Shown: one piece after another, positions 9,780 to 21,394 of the stretch
Layout: every line of letters begins with the position of its first letter
Numbering within the stretch: position 1 is the first letter of the stretch
DNA from: Metallyticus violacea
Taxonomy: Eukaryota; Arthropoda; Insecta; Mantodea; Metallyticidae
DNA: 64,000 bases
Assembly (NCBI GenBank): GCA_030762175.1
Contig: JAUJEO010000019.1
Location: 564,001-628,000 of the forward strand
Reading direction: 5' to 3'
Made by a program: the position numbers and the translations under genes
Notes under the pieces: generated by a model
Seen by the model: the letters and a program-made list of their open reading frames with translations, nothing else
Databases searched by the model: none
Told to the model about the DNA's origin: nothing

Positions 9780-10276
9780 TTAGTTTGTACAAATGACACC
9801 AGTAGTGAAATCCAACAATCTCTGTGGAAAGCTGTGTTAGCTTCCAGTACAGATTTAATTATTATTACATTTTTATGCAAAATCTTTAAAATATAAATAA
9901 ATAACTTAAATGTAGGTTAACTTTGAAATGTTTACATAAAATTTAAAATATGGTGCTCTACAATATAATGAAAATGTGGCAACTGTGCTGGTCTAATCAT
10001 CTAATATTGCGAAGCAGTTAGTCAGATTGTGAATCCCTTTGATACAAGTGTCACTGATCAAAGTAGTGTAATTAAAAATCAATTTTCTCTCTTATCAAGT
10101 TAAATTTTGTGTGTCATCCTCATAAAGACTATAATTCTAAAGATTTTACATATTTATTGTACAGTTTGTAATGCTTATTTTGTTGACTTTTATTTAAATA
10201 AATCATGTCCTCTATAAGTTAAATTTTTTTCAAAATTGGTGCTGACAGTTGTGAAATAGCATCTTACTTGTTATAG

Positions 10277-10516
10277 GTGCGATTCCTGCTGCAGAATGGT
10301 GCCCGTCCATCCATCAACCAACCAGGAAACAGTGCCCTGGCTTGTGTGCTGAGACATGTACGTGATTGGGAATTCCGCTATGAGTTGCTCAACATGCTGT
10401 TGCAGGAAGGGGGTAATCCAAATGTTGTGGGAAGAGATGGGTCAGTGCCCCTTATGGTTTGTCTTGTCCCTCTCATTAACAAGGATCCTCTGCACCATTT
10501 CACTCACACAATGAAG
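10277..10516 (+). CDS. ASB-type ankyrin/SOCS-box gene, internal exon
   Basis: The exon follows TTATAG at 10271-10276 and ends before GTATGC at 10517. It is 240 bp, phase 0 at both borders. It encodes VRFLLQNGARPSINQPGNSA (end of one ankyrin repeat and start of the next), YELLNMLLQEGGNPNVVGRDGS (a good ankyrin consensus with GGNPN in place of GADVN) and SVPLMVCLVPLINKDPL. The next exon continues with a further repeat. These ankyrin surfaces in ASB proteins recruit the substrate for ubiquitination. There is no sign of damage. Confidence 0.9.
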
Positions 10517-11022
10517 GTATGCATCATAAAAAGCTTCCAGATGTTTTTTCATTCTTAAAAAAACAAATCATAGGCTGATAAATACCTCCTCCTCCCTTTC
10601 TTGCTTAAGCAGTTTTGTTTTCTCTTTCTAAAGTTCTAATTATGTGTTCTGCTTTTTTACATTATATTTATTGTGCTAAGCACAGTAATGTATGAACAAC
10701 AAGGCATTGCTTTAACCCTTGTTCTGCACTAAACCATAACAAAGACAAAGAAAGCATAGTATATGTCCTTCTGGAAATTGTTGAATCCAACACTAACACT
10801 TTAGCTCCCTGTTTAAAATTATCCACTTTACACTTCTTTAGCACTTATTTAGCAAACTTTTGCAGGATATTTTCAATATGGTTTTACATCTTTTAGCCAC
10901 TTTTTCATTCATTTCCTCTCAGTCTTCCTCAGCACCCCAAGTTTTTGTGCCATAAGCCCATTTAGAGTATGCTGGAGGAAAATAAATGCTCCCCAACTTT
11001 CTTACTTCAACACTTGAGCTAT

Positions 11023-11068
11023 ACGCGCGCGCGCGTGTGTGTGTGCATGCGCGGGCGCGAGTGCGAGT
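11023..11068. repeat. Alternating CG/GT tract
   Basis: Alternating CG followed by GT and then GCGGGCGCGAG-like sequence in an otherwise AT-rich intron. Long alternating purine-pyrimidine runs of this kind can adopt Z-DNA; that is inference. Confidence 0.8.
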
Positions 11069-11312
11069 GAATTTGACCTGTTACCCCAATTTCCTGTACA
11101 AAAATGCTTTGCAAGCTTCATTTTAAGATGATTTCTAAAATGATTATTTCTAGATTTTTAATTAGTGATGACATCTTATTAAACAGATTAATTCTAATAA
11201 GTTTATAACTGTGTAGTGTCAGAGTGAGTCTGGTATAAGGAATATAAAGCCCTCTTCTGAGTCGAAATATTTAGAGCACTCTTTATGGTTTCATTTACAT
11301 GAGATTTATTCA

Positions 11313-11348
11313 GAACATGTTTCGTGGAACATTTGTCCATATAATCAG
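11313..11348 (-). ncRNA. Hammerhead-like core
   Basis: On the - strand: CTGATTATATGGACAAATGT, TCCA, CGAAACATGTTC. The stem TGGA/TCCA and the GAAAC box with palindromic ACATGT are intact; the first box is CTGATTA instead of CTGATGA. Confidence 0.45.
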
Positions 11349-12233
11349 CTGTAAAACAACTGTTGGATCATTCATAGAAGTTAATAGGTAGGTATCTGGG
11401 TTGACTCTGGTGGTCTTGTGATAAACTTGAATAAGGTGCTAAGGTGCTGTCTGCTTTGGGATGTCAAAATTCATAAGATTTTTTTCATGTTTTTTTATGT
11501 AAATCCATTTCCATATGTTTAGTTCCTTTGGTTGTTAAACAGTTTTTAATAACTTGATGCTTTTTCTATTTCATGTTTCTCATTCCGAAAATGTGCTGCT
11601 ACAGCTGATTTATCTATTTGTTTGTAATGGATGCTCCTTCAATGTTCCTTTAAACTAATGCCTATATTTCTCTTTGTCTTCCTTATGTAGATTTTTTCAC
11701 AATGCTTATAATTATTTTGGTAAATACCAGATATTTTGTCTTTGAGCCTGGAATCTGTTTTGTTCAATTTTAATAATTTTTTACACTGTATCAGTTTTGA
11801 GGAGCTATGGTTTATACTGTACTGCTTGAAATGTTTTTGAAATTTCTTTGGCTGATGGGTAGTAAGTAAGCTTTTTAAATAATGTCTTCTGAGTAGGACA
11901 TTTAGAACACTCTTTATGGTTTCACATACATGAACTCAGGACATATGTTTTGAGAATAATTTTGTCCGCTCATCATTTGTTAAACTACTGTTGGGTCATT
12001 CATAGAAGCTGGGTAGTTACGTAGGTATCCAGGTGACTGGTGGTCTAGTGATAAAAAGTACTGTCTGCCTCTGGGATATCAAAATTCATAAGGTTATGCT
12101 CATGTTTTTTTTATGTAAATCCTTTCCCATATAAATATTGTACTTACGAAGCTGTTGATAATGGAGTGGCAATATAACCTCAACTTAGGTATTCATTTTT
12201 TACACTAAACTCTATTCACTTACACAAAAGTAA

Positions 12234-12266
12234 GATGTGTTTCTGGAGAATCTCTCCCATCTTCAG
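12234..12266 (-). ncRNA. Hammerhead-like core, left arm of the palindrome
   Basis: On the - strand: CTGAAGATG, then a perfect 5-bp stem GGAGA-GAT-TCTCC, A, GAAACACATC. The core boxes are CTGAAGA and GAAAC. The same stem is kept in the opposite arm (12634-12669). Confidence 0.5.
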
Positions 12267-12633
12267 TTGCTCACTGAACCGCCGTTACTAGAAATTATGG
12301 CTGGACAAACGGATGTTCCTGTGGTGCCTCTGTTGGTTGAAGTAGGAAGTTGCTAAGCTCATCGATAGGAGGAACCTTGAAATTCATTAGATTTTCTCTA
12401 TTTTTCAATATGAAAATTTTTTCCCAAGTGGATAACTCCAATGGGCTGTGAAGATGTCTTATTTTTTCCCAAGGAAAAAAATTTTCATATTAAAAAATAG
12501 AAAAAAACCTAATGAATTTCGAGTTTCCTCCTATGGATGAGTTCAGCAACTTCCTATTTCAACCAACAGAGGCCACCACAGGAGCATCCGTTTGTCCAGC
12601 CATGGTTTTGAGTAACAGCGGTTCAGTGAGCAA

Positions 12634-12669
12634 CTGAAGATGGGAGAGATTCTCCTGAAATGCATTTTA
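12634..12669 (+). ncRNA. Hammerhead-like core, right arm of the palindrome
   Basis: CTGAAGATG, stem GGAGA-GAT-TCTCC, T, GAAATGCATT. The GCAT-centred palindrome replaces ACATGT. The stem is perfect. Confidence 0.45.
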
Positions 12670-12751
12670 CATTTGTGTAAATGAATGGAATTTAGTGTAA
12701 AAAATGAATACGTAAGTTGACCTTTCCCATATGTTTAGATTGGGTCAACGA

Positions 12752-12788
12752 CTGAGGATGGAAACACTGGTTCCCGAAACATTGTTCC
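12752..12788 (+). ncRNA. Hammerhead-like core next to the palindrome insertion
   Basis: CTGAGGATGGAA, loop, TTCC, CGAAACATTGTTCC. The stem GGAA/TTCC pairs and the GAAAC box is intact; the first box is CTGAGGA. Confidence 0.45.
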
Positions 12789-13211
12789 AACTTAGGAAAA
12801 TGTAGTAAGTGAAGTATGTAAACAAGTTACCCATAGTGTATCATTTTAAATATGATGACTTCACTGTAAACAGCTTCAAAAATTATACATATAAGTTATT
12901 AAAAAGTATTGAAGAACCAAAGGAACTAAACATTTAGGAATGCATTTATATAAAAAAACATAAGAAAAACCTTATGAATTTCGACACCCCGAAAACAGAC
13001 AGCATTTTATTCAAGTTTATCTCAAGACCACCATAGTCAAGCCAGACACCTACCTACCCACCCACTTCTAAGAATGATTCAACAGCCATTTAACAGCTGA
13101 TGATATGGACAAATCAGCATTTTATTCAAGTTTATCTCAAGACCACCATAGTCAAGCCAGACACCTACCTACCCACCCACTTCTAAGAATGATTCAACAG
13201 TCATTTAACAG

Positions 13212-13247
13212 CTGATGATATGGACAAATGTTCCACAAAACATGTAC
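13212..13247 (+). ncRNA. Hammerhead-like core, right outer arm
   Basis: CTGATGATATGGA, loop, TCCA, CAAAACATGTAC. The first box is perfect; the second box has A for G (AAAAC). An upstream tandem copy (from about 13097) is cut off within the stem by the 115-bp duplication. Confidence 0.5.
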
Positions 13248-14329
13248 TGGGTAATCTCATGTAAGTGAAGCTGTAAAGGGTGTTCTAAATATTTCGACTC
13301 AGAAGAGATTATTAATGTATGTTTCATTATGTTCAATTACAAATTGAATTAATATTGAAAATATAAAGATCGTTACATGTCTAGTACTATGGGTATATAT
13401 CAGGTTGCATGTAGTAAAAGATGAATTTTTATTTGTATATAGTAACAAACAGATAAATATACAAGGTGTCCTTGATTTGCCGTTCACTTCTTGAAGTTAC
13501 ACCTTGTAGTTGTGCATGGCATGCCAGAGATATTGGTTGCATATTACAGCAGTTTAAGGGATGATAGAAATTATATTCAATTAAAGACTTATGACTCTTT
13601 AAATATAGTGGTGTGGGTCAAAATAAGTTGTGATGATCCTGAATACAACTAATGAAAATATGTTAAAGTTCATCAAATTTAATGAATGTGGTATATGCTA
13701 TAGGCAATGCTAATAGATATAGGGGCATTGATGGAATTGTTAATGTCACATCTGTACTCTATTTTTTTATTCTAATTGTATCTTGTAGTAACTAATAATT
13801 TTGAAATATTGTGTATTTCCTGCCTCGGTTTTCCACTTATTTCCTGTGTGGTATGGTGAGACTGATTACCAGTTGAAGGGCGAGTGTCATTGGGTCTGAC
13901 TGTGGAGGTATCTGTAGTGGTGTAATTTTGAGTTCTAGTAAACTGGCATGCAAAATATCAGGAGTGTGACAGTACTGTATAATTGTCCTATATGCAACAA
14001 AAATTAAAGGTGGATTTTATAGTAAATGGAAACTGCATTAATGTTTTGACAAAACAAAAATCATTTTTATTGCTTTAATACTGTACAACTGCTGAAACAG
14101 ATGTTAGTAAATTAACATGTATTTTTCGTTGCACTTTCCATCTCTCACTGTTTTTACTTTACATTCAGGTTAGTAAATAATGGTATACCAGCTACATATA
14201 GAACAAGCCTCAGTGCTGTCTTTCTTTATCCTTTGAGTTTGGTTGATTTTTCTTTGGATCATAATGCAGTAGCAAAGATGCTGCTCTATATCCTGGTATA
14301 CCCACCATAGGATATATGGTGTCCATTAT

Positions 14330-15290
14330 GGCAAGCAACAGTGATTCATCGGCAGAGGACTGCGATGTTCGTGGCTGTTAGAATCTGCACATTTAGATAT
14401 ACCCATAGAAAGAAATTTACGAGTGTGAGGGCCAGAATATAGGCCCACTGCAGCCAATCCACTCCCATGGGTAGGATAGGTAAGGCCTTAATGTGTCATT
14501 GTACCATCCATCTGTACCCAGTGATGAGTAACCAGCTGCAGCAGGATATCATCTAAAATATCACCATCAGATGAGTTCTGCAGAAGCTCCAGAAACATTC
14601 TCTATTAAAATCATCGTTCAGGAAGGCAGATCCAAAGGATTATCACCTAAAATACCACACTATGCATTCAGCTTCCACCAAATCTGGGTATGATGTTCAT
14701 GGAACTATCGAGGATTGCAATATGCCTAGCACACCATGTATAATTGATTTACACTGCCAGTATTGGTGAAAGTATTTTTATCAGATCAAAGAACTTGGAG
14801 GATGAAATTCAATTGTTATTAAAGATGTGTAGCTTTGCATTGCAACTGGTAATTTTGATTTGAAAATAATTTTCTGCTAACACTTGAACAAAATGAAGTT
14901 AATGAGTACCACTTCTCTTCTTGGAATATTCAATGAATGGAAGTTTTGATAAATCCTAAATCGACTGCAGCATGTCTTATGCTCCAATGCTGATATGGGA
15001 GTCTTTGTGAACAGTCAGAACTCTTTCTTGATGCTCATCAACAATCAACCTAACCCTTGGTACACAGACTAGTTATAAAGTTCCATGCATCTCCAGTCGC
15101 ACAGTAGTGTTTCAGAAGACAATAACAAACAACATCAAGGAAATCATTGTTGATACAGTGTTGGGGCAGCAGAAAAGTTTCCTTCAGCCTCACTAACTAT
15201 TTATACAATCGCTATGTATTCTTTGTTGTGTACATCTTCATTATGTTACTGTTGTAAGATGTCCTCGTACTAGAGAACCAGTGCTTTTAT
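14330..15290 (-). pseudogene. IS630-like (DUF4817-type) transposase relic
   Basis: The - strand, read across frames, follows the order of insect IS630-like transposases. There is a damaged N-terminal HTH-like stretch (ERVLTVHKDSHISI, about 15000-15040), then TGSVNQLY and a WW-N-WCGILGDNPL-like block (about 14640-14700), and finally GWIGCSGPIFWP-like residues (about 14440-14470) and SFYGYI, which match the GRWIGRxGPxxWPxRSPDLTPLDFFLWG block of intact relatives. All catalytic context is disrupted by stops and frame changes. No terminal repeats were found. A better-preserved HTH of the same type is at 30767-30988. Confidence 0.55.
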
Positions 15291-15473
15291 ACTCATTGGA
15301 AATATTCTGGAAACTTATTCTAGACTAATAAGATAGTGGTTCCCAAAATGCCTAGAAATGAGACATAATTACATAAAAATACATATATATTACAAGTTTA
15401 AAATAGAGGAGCAAGATTTAAACTCCAAATCTCTCCATTAGAAACGTGCCACACAAAGCAAAGCTGTGAATAT

Positions 15474-15724
15474 CGCCACAGGTGGCCAAGGTCATTAAGG
15501 TGCAGATTCATGAGCTGGAGATCTAGGCTTCGATTCCCACAAAGACCTCCTCCCCCCTTTTTTTAATGGTAAAAGCTGGGGAGGTACCCTAAACTTAGGC
15601 CTGGAATGTTTCCTTCCTTAAAAATATCCTTTCCAATTTATAATTTAATCTCATGTATTATCAGTGTCTAGCGCCTGTGATGCCTCAGTAGTAAAAATGG
15701 GCGTTAAACACTATTTAAAAAAAA
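15474..15724 (+). mobile_element. tRNA-headed SINE, family 2
   Basis: Target duplication AAAGCTGTGAATAT at 15460-15473, with one mismatch at 15725-15738. The head has GGTGGCCAAGGTCATTAAGG (A-box region) and GCTTCGATTCCC (B box). The 3' end is the family's AAACACT plus an A run. Other copies: 23610-23907, 25193-25477 and a fragment at 39327-39580. Confidence 0.88.
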
Positions 15725-16536
15725 AAAGCTATGAATATGTAGGTCAGAGTTGCTACCCAGCATGTAATCTTGAAATTTCTGATTCATAACACACAAAAAT
15801 ATTATTATTAATATTCTTATTATTATTACTTTTATTACTATCATCATCAATATTGTTGTCATGATTAGGAATATTTAATTAGTATTCATATTTGAGTAGA
15901 ACCTTGATGTATTGTTCCTGGATGAATCGTTCAATTTATGGGGTCTCAAACATTATACATTATAGCTTATAGAAATCAAACCCACATTCATTTTTTCTCG
16001 AAGTATTATTTTCCCACATTATTCATTCAAAAAGTTCATTTCCAAAGAAATTCTATCCATGTATGATCATTTTAAAACTAGAATAATTGAAGCAGTGATC
16101 ATTGCATGTACAGAATTTGAATCATGTATGATGCGAGAAAGCGGACGGTTGAGAGAAAGCCGGTAGAGCACAAAGTAAATGGGACCAGGGGCTCGTCCTC
16201 TTTCTCAGATCAACCATGACTCAAACTCTCTGTAATTGACAATACTTTTTGAGCAGTAGGAGGATGAAAGCTGATGCACAAAATAGGCGGCACCAACAGT
16301 TTTGACACTTATGTGGCAGTGGACAAGAATGTTATCACATGTGGTATTCAAAGTGTTGATTTGTGTGACATGAAAGAGGGCAGTGAAGAAAAGGGGAAAT
16401 ATGCAACAGTCAAAGCCATGCCAATGTTTGTCGAAGCTTGAGAGCATGTGAAACTATGTGAGTGTATATTTTATGCACATGACATTGAGGATAATGCGTA
16501 GAAGGTAGTGAGCAATAGAATGTGTTGAATGAGGAA

Positions 16537-16753
16537 AATTTGTTGTTTTCCATGAAAGAAGTAAATGTTATATATTAAGATCAATCTGTGATTGAGTTGA
16601 AAATTTGTTGTTTTCCATGAAAAGAAATAAATGTTATATATTAAGATCATTATATGCTTTAGTCGAACTAACACTCTTTTTCTCTACTTACTTGTTTAAA
16701 TATGTAAGTGGAGCAAAAGAGTGTTAGTTAAGCACACAATGATCTTAATATAT
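16537..16753. repeat. Tandem duplication and hairpin of PLE-terminus type
   Basis: A unit of about 62 bp (GAAAATTTGTTGTTTTCCAT ... TATATTAAGATCA) occurs twice, at 16537-16590 and 16599-16650. It is followed by inverted arms about 16635-16690 and 16704-16753 sharing AACTAACACTCTTTT and TATTAAGATCAT. The left arm matches 62085-62150, which leads into PLE coding sequence. Confidence 0.65.
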
Positions 16754-18701
16754 GATTAGTTTCACTGTTCAGTGTTCCTATTAACTACTGTAGTTAAGTA
16801 AATGTCTATTAACAACCTTTTTCAAGGAAAGTCACAACTTGTAAAATATGTACATGATAACATATAAAATTGACACTAATATGTTTACTTATATATTCAC
16901 TTTATTTATTTTTGAACACGATTTATGCACTTCTGATATCTATTGTTTTTCAGCATCCATCGGTTTTTTAACGTTGTCCCTCCAAAAACAATGAATCAAG
17001 GTTCTACTGAATTAATATTATAAGCTGTACGAATTAATAATAATAAATATATGTTGATTAAATTGATGTCATAATCAAAATTCAATGTTAATACATCAAA
17101 TACACTTGCCTTGTATGTGATGACAATGTTAGCAATAACAGAAAGCAAATTTTAAATAAAAGAACTGAGTCATAAGCAAGTAGTTCTACTTAATGCAATG
17201 GTAAAATAGCAAAGGTCTTATGTCAGTGGCTTTGGCCATTTCTTGTGCCTTCATTTTAGTTACCTAATCAAATAGAGTGGATGGCGATTCAGGGACAGTA
17301 CAGTAAAAGTAGTCATAATTTCATATAGCACAAAAGAAGTTCTGCATAGATTTAAAAAGCTAGGATGTTCACAGTGAAATATGATATAACTTATTTATTA
17401 GGAATATGCTCAAAGTTCATTAGTTTTGTTCCACATACTTGGACATTGAAATTTGAGTGAATTCCTCTTAAATAAGAAGTTCTATATGTTTGCAAAGTGA
17501 ACAATTCCATCAAACACCTTATAGCTTTATTCTGCCATTTATTGTTTTATTATTGTTATTAATTTTTAATAATATCCTGTTCATTTCAAAAGAATGTAAC
17601 CAAGCTCTGCTTCCACTTTGTTACCGCTTTTTATTACCACTTATCATTTAGCACCCAGTAAACAAAACTGTCTTTGGATAATTATTTAACCATGCTCATG
17701 CCATAACATTGGTAACTTCATATTAATACACATAAATTTTAAATAAGTGAAAACCTGCTAACATATGAAATAAATGCAAGCCCCTAGAAGACACATGAAA
17801 AGGTAAATTGCACAATAACATAAATTATTCCTTGACATTTATTACATATTATTAGCAATAAGCTTTAAGATATTTTGATTAATATCGAACACTGTTAGTT
17901 CCTGGGCAACAAAACAGTATTAGCAAATCTCTGAAATTTAATTAAAAACTTATAAGAACCCAGAATTGAAATTTTCTAATTGAAAATACATTAGAACACA
18001 AAATCAACAAATTTAAAAGCTTGAGTCCTCTTACATTCAAGGCATTCCAAATTCTAGTGAATAAATGAAAATAAATCCACCATGTATTGCTGCTTGCAAT
18101 GAGACTCAGAAGGAGAGTGTTCTCTTTTTTGGTCTCTCTCTATCCTCGTAATCCTTCTCTACAACTCACTCTATGTACCAACACCCCTATCTTGCATACC
18201 TGTTATCAGCTGATAAACCTCAACATGGTTTAGCCAATGAGCTCAGTCATAGCATAGTCAAACTAATGCGGAAGCACTGATATGTTTACATAACGCAAAA
18301 TATAATCATCATTATTTGAGTGTAATACTAGCACAAGAATGTTAAGGTTTCAGTACAGTTTGAGTGTGAATATATATATAATCTCCATTTTGCTGGAAAA
18401 AACAGATAGGATGAAGTGTTACAATTTTTTTTACTGTAATTCTGACATTAGATGAGAAAGTTTAAGCTGTAAAAATTTTAGAATCCTAACTAGTTGTTTT
18501 TATAGTATAAAACAAATGCAATACCATAAAAGTTGGTCTCAATAGTTGTAACTTAATCAGTAATTTACAGTTAGAATGAATCCCTCCCTTGAAATTTGAA
18601 ATAATGCATATCATCTTAGCCGTCAAATCATGGCTTGACACAAAATGTATAGTGAACATAATTCTTAATATTATATTTTCTGATAATATTTTCTTTTCCA
18701 G

Positions 18702-19463
18702 GTATGTTATTTGAACTGTGTGCGCATCCTATGTAAACATGGTGCAAACCCAAATTGCTCATCTCGCAGCAATCTTACTCCTCTTCATGTCTTGGTGTTC
18801 ACTGCCAGTGAAAACATAGCACTAAACCGGGAAGAAGAAAAGGCTCAGAACTTTGAATTCATCCGCAATTTATTGATACTCCTTCTACAGTATGGCTTGG
18901 ATCCCAATGTAAGGTTTTCACAGCGAACCCAGCACATCTTGCAGTCTCTCATGGATATGGTGCAAAATGCTCGTAGTCCTTCAGATCTAAACCATGTTTA
19001 TGATTTAACATTGACTTTAATACAATATGGTGCAAATCCCAATATTAACATTTCAACTTCAGAGACGATGACAATATGCCATTCACAGTCTTCAGTCTTC
19101 CTGAAGAAGTCATCGAATCATGTGTTATATTACTATGTATTGTTGATCTGTCGCAAGGAGGAGCTTTTACTGGACCCACAACAGCGCTTTGCTCGCATAT
19201 TGTGGCTGTATTATTTGTGCATGAACCATCGGGAACTGTTCTCGTGTCTGAAGGTGCTATACACACAACAGACTGGTCTAGTACCAGTACGTGGGAGTGC
19301 ACTATGCAACCTGTTGCGCGAACTCTATGCACGCCCAAGGACGCTCAAGCAGATATGTCGTGTGGCAATATATAATGCACTGGGTAGGCGTCCAGGACTG
19401 CACATTAATAAATTACCTTTGCCTTCTTCACTCAAAGATTACATACTCAGTTTTGAACCATAA
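18702..19463 (+). CDS. ASB-type ankyrin/SOCS-box gene, terminal exon with SOCS box
   Basis: The exon follows CTTTTCCAG (AG at 18700-18701) and runs to TAA at 19461-19463. It starts VCYLNCVRILCKHGANPNCS, finishing a near-consensus ankyrin repeat (CKHGANPN), then NLTPLHVLVF and a second repeat, LLILLLQYGLDPNVRF. A third, LTLIQYGANPNINIS, sits at about exon residues 105-120. The last 50 residues are a SOCS box: LLRELYARPRTLKQICRVAI ... LPLPSSLKDYILSFEP. Its BC-box (LRELYARPRTLKQICR) binds elongin B/C and the LPLP motif matches the cullin-5 box. With the three upstream exons, 496 residues are visible. In ASB proteins the ankyrins hold a substrate that the SOCS box brings to a CUL5-RBX2 ubiquitin ligase. 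The exact ASB subtype is not assigned. Confidence 0.92.
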   Translation, partial: VCYLNCVRILCKHGANPNCSSRSNLTPLHVLVFTASENIALNREEEKAQNFEFIRNLLILLLQYGLDPNVRFSQRTQHILQSLMDMVQNARSPSDLNHVYDLTLTLIQYGANPNINISTSETMTICHSQSSVFLKKSSNHVLYYYVLLICRKEELLLDPQQRFARILWLYYLCMNHRELFSCLKVLYTQQTGLVPVRGSALCNLLRELYARPRTLKQICRVAIYNALGRRPGLHINKLPLPSSLKDYILSFEP

Positions 19464-20400
19464 AAGATTTGTTAAAAATCCTCGCTTCTAGTTAATGTAA
19501 TGTCTTCCCTTATGTCCCTCATGCTTGGAGAAAATGAAATTTCTGCTTCAATGGCACAAGTGTTTGGTTAAAAATGTCAGGGAAAAGAATTACAGGTAAA
19601 TATTAGGAATTTCAGCCTGTTGCTCATGGTTAATACTTGCCTTTCATTCACTATTGTGCTTATTTTACATAAATGTGAATGACAAGAACAGTTTTCCCCA
19701 TTTTCATGTGCCAATATTGTTAATGCTCTTATAAGCACAAAACTGTGTGCTTAGCCAACTAATGCAAAGTGTAAGCCAAGTGGTTTTTGCTACTTGCCAT
19801 GCCAATTAGCTTTAAAATCTATCATCTTGCATCTTTGTTCTTTACATGTGCTGTTTAAGAAGCATAAATGTCTAACCTAATATACACTGAAGTCTAACTT
19901 AAATACACTAAAAGTTCAAAAGTACTTAACAAGCTGGACACATGTTTAAGCAGTTAAATAATATATTAAGAGTAAAAGTTATCTAGTCAGAAAAGAAAAG
20001 TTTTAATTCTTGGGCCAGCACATAAGGCAGAGTTATTAAGGTTTTGTCATAGCAAAACAAAGGCATTCTTATGAATGTTTCATAAGGCACTCAGGAAGGA
20101 GCTTTAATCCCACTGTGATATGTATGATGAATGTTACTACATATACATTTGCACCCTAGATTTTCATAAATGGAAAATCTGAATGGATTTAAAACCCCAA
20201 CCCCATTGGTTTGTATCTTTATAGCCATTTAACTTTAGAGTGACTTTAAATGTCCTGTTTTTATTTTCTATGCTTTCTCTTCCCCCTCCTTCTCCCCAAT
20301 TAATTATTTTAAATGTTGTTAAATCACCATATGTACTGTGGCAATTTTTGCAGAATTTAGAGAATTAAAAAGTTTGCAATAAACTCTTAATGCCTTTGAA
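19464..20400 (+). other. Probable 3' UTR of the ASB gene
   Basis: AT-rich, non-coding DNA directly after the stop codon. The first AATAAA downstream is at 20378-20383, with an A run from about 20400. That would give a 3' UTR of roughly 0.94 kb. Placement of the cleavage site is inferred. Confidence 0.4.
20378..20383 (+). terminator. Candidate polyadenylation signal
   Basis: AATAAA, the first on the + strand after the ASB stop codon at 19463. Followed by a T/G-containing stretch (CTCTTAATGCCTTTG). Not proven to be used. Confidence 0.35.
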
Positions 20401-21343
20401 AAAAAACTGAAACAAAAAATGAATACTAGAACAAGGAATGGAGAATATTGAGAGGATGTTCATTTATAATTTATAACAGAGCACTCCAACCTGTTACTTA
20501 ATTCATTTTAAAAGACTGTAATTCACAGTTCTTAAGTAAAATCTTTGTCTATATTAAAAAAAAAATTCTCTCTTATGAAATTATTTCAGTATTACTATAG
20601 CTGTGCAAGTAGAATGATCTTGCTTGGTTCTGTATTTCAGTAGATTTTGGTGCAAATTAGGATTTGACTAATTTCTCTCTCTACTCCAAACTGTTGCTTT
20701 GCTCCAACAGAGTTGCTTCCAATGTTTCATCATCCATAATTGAAAAAAACAAAAACTAGATTTCTTCCAAATCTTTTACTTTCACCTCCTTTTTAAGGTG
20801 AAAATAACTAGATTTAGATCGAAAACTATCACATTCTCAAAGTTGCTGTCTCTACATTAACATAGTAGATGATGATGATGAAAAAGAAATCATTCACAAA
20901 CTGTACTGAATACCGAGATCTTCAGGACAGTTGACTGTGTGATAATATAATGGTGGAGATGGTGAATTAAGCAGCAGAGGAACTGAAGGAAGTTCATATA
21001 TTGCATTATCTACCATAAAGTCCATGTCTGCTAGGGGTCGTTCTGATCCTCTAGATGGAAGGCAATCTGTCCTTTCAGTCAAGGAAGAGGATTCAACTAA
21101 ATATTGCTAATAGTGCCCATATGATACACACTCATGGTCAGATATGTTAAGAATGCATGATGCTCATAAACTCAGTTTATATCACTTAATGTAATCATGC
21201 CTTCTCTCATAATGACCTAAAAATTGTTTAGTTTTCTTAGAAATGATCAGTGTGGAATAGTATTGCACCAAGACTAAAATTTTTTCATTGATGACTGCAA
21301 TAAAATGACAGTTTGAGGAATATGAGAGATGTGAAAATTTGTT

Positions 21344-21394
<51 letters not shown>

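Larger units (their letters stand above)
6154..10276 (+). other. ASB intron with several transposons
   Basis: A 4.1-kb intron between GT at 6154 and AG at 10275-10276. It contains a PLE terminus interrupted by a SINE (about 6390-6785), a 44-bp-arm hairpin (6997-7096), a Tc1-like transposase relic (7570-7960), a dispersed repeat copy (8027-8105) and a Harbinger-type element (8702-9779). I see nothing in 9783-10276 beyond AT-rich DNA. Confidence 0.75.
12133..12720. mobile_element. 588-bp palindromic PLE dimer with 12-bp target duplication
   Basis: CCTTTCCCATAT is present at both 12121-12132 and 12721-12732, the mark of an insertion. The uninterrupted version of the target occurs at about 11505-11530. 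Arms 12179-12440 (- strand) and 12465-12720 (+ strand) each encode the PLE C-terminus (WEKIFILKNRENLMNF in the left arm, read on the - strand) followed by a hammerhead-like core. The single-arm extra block 12133-12178 matches the PLE terminus near 6440-6460 and 6744-6785. Confidence 0.8.
11255..13310. mobile_element. Inverted PLE pair with a nested second PLE palindrome
   Basis: Outer arms: 11255-11530 (TTTAGAGCACTCTTTATGG, hammerhead-like core, then the coding end on the - strand) against 12950-13310 (+ strand, ending TATTTCGACTCAGAAGAG). The left arm continues into - strand PLE coding sequence to about 11880 (GIY-YIG block YIRKTKRNIG near 11670-11700). The first arm is then repeated in direct orientation at 11885-12120. 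A separate 588-bp PLE palindrome is inserted at 12133-12720. The right arm contains a 115-bp tandem duplication (13000-13114 and 13115-13229). Confidence 0.8.
10517..18701 (+). other. ASB intron of 8.2 kb with nested PLEs and relics
   Basis: Runs from GT at 10517 to AG at 18700-18701. It holds a CG/GT purine-pyrimidine tract (11023-11068), the nested PLE palindrome (11255-13310), an IS630-like transposase relic (14330-15290), a family 2 SINE (15474-15724) and a hairpin (16537-16753). The stretches 13311-14329, 15739-16536 and 16760-18700 show no coding or repeat signal that I recognise. Confidence 0.7.

Noticed and set aside
16205..16447. 80-codon frame on the - strand
   Set aside because: No domain, no neighbouring exon pattern; typical chance length in this composition.
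19045..19338. 97-codon antisense frame
   Set aside because: Shadow of the ASB terminal exon on the opposite strand.
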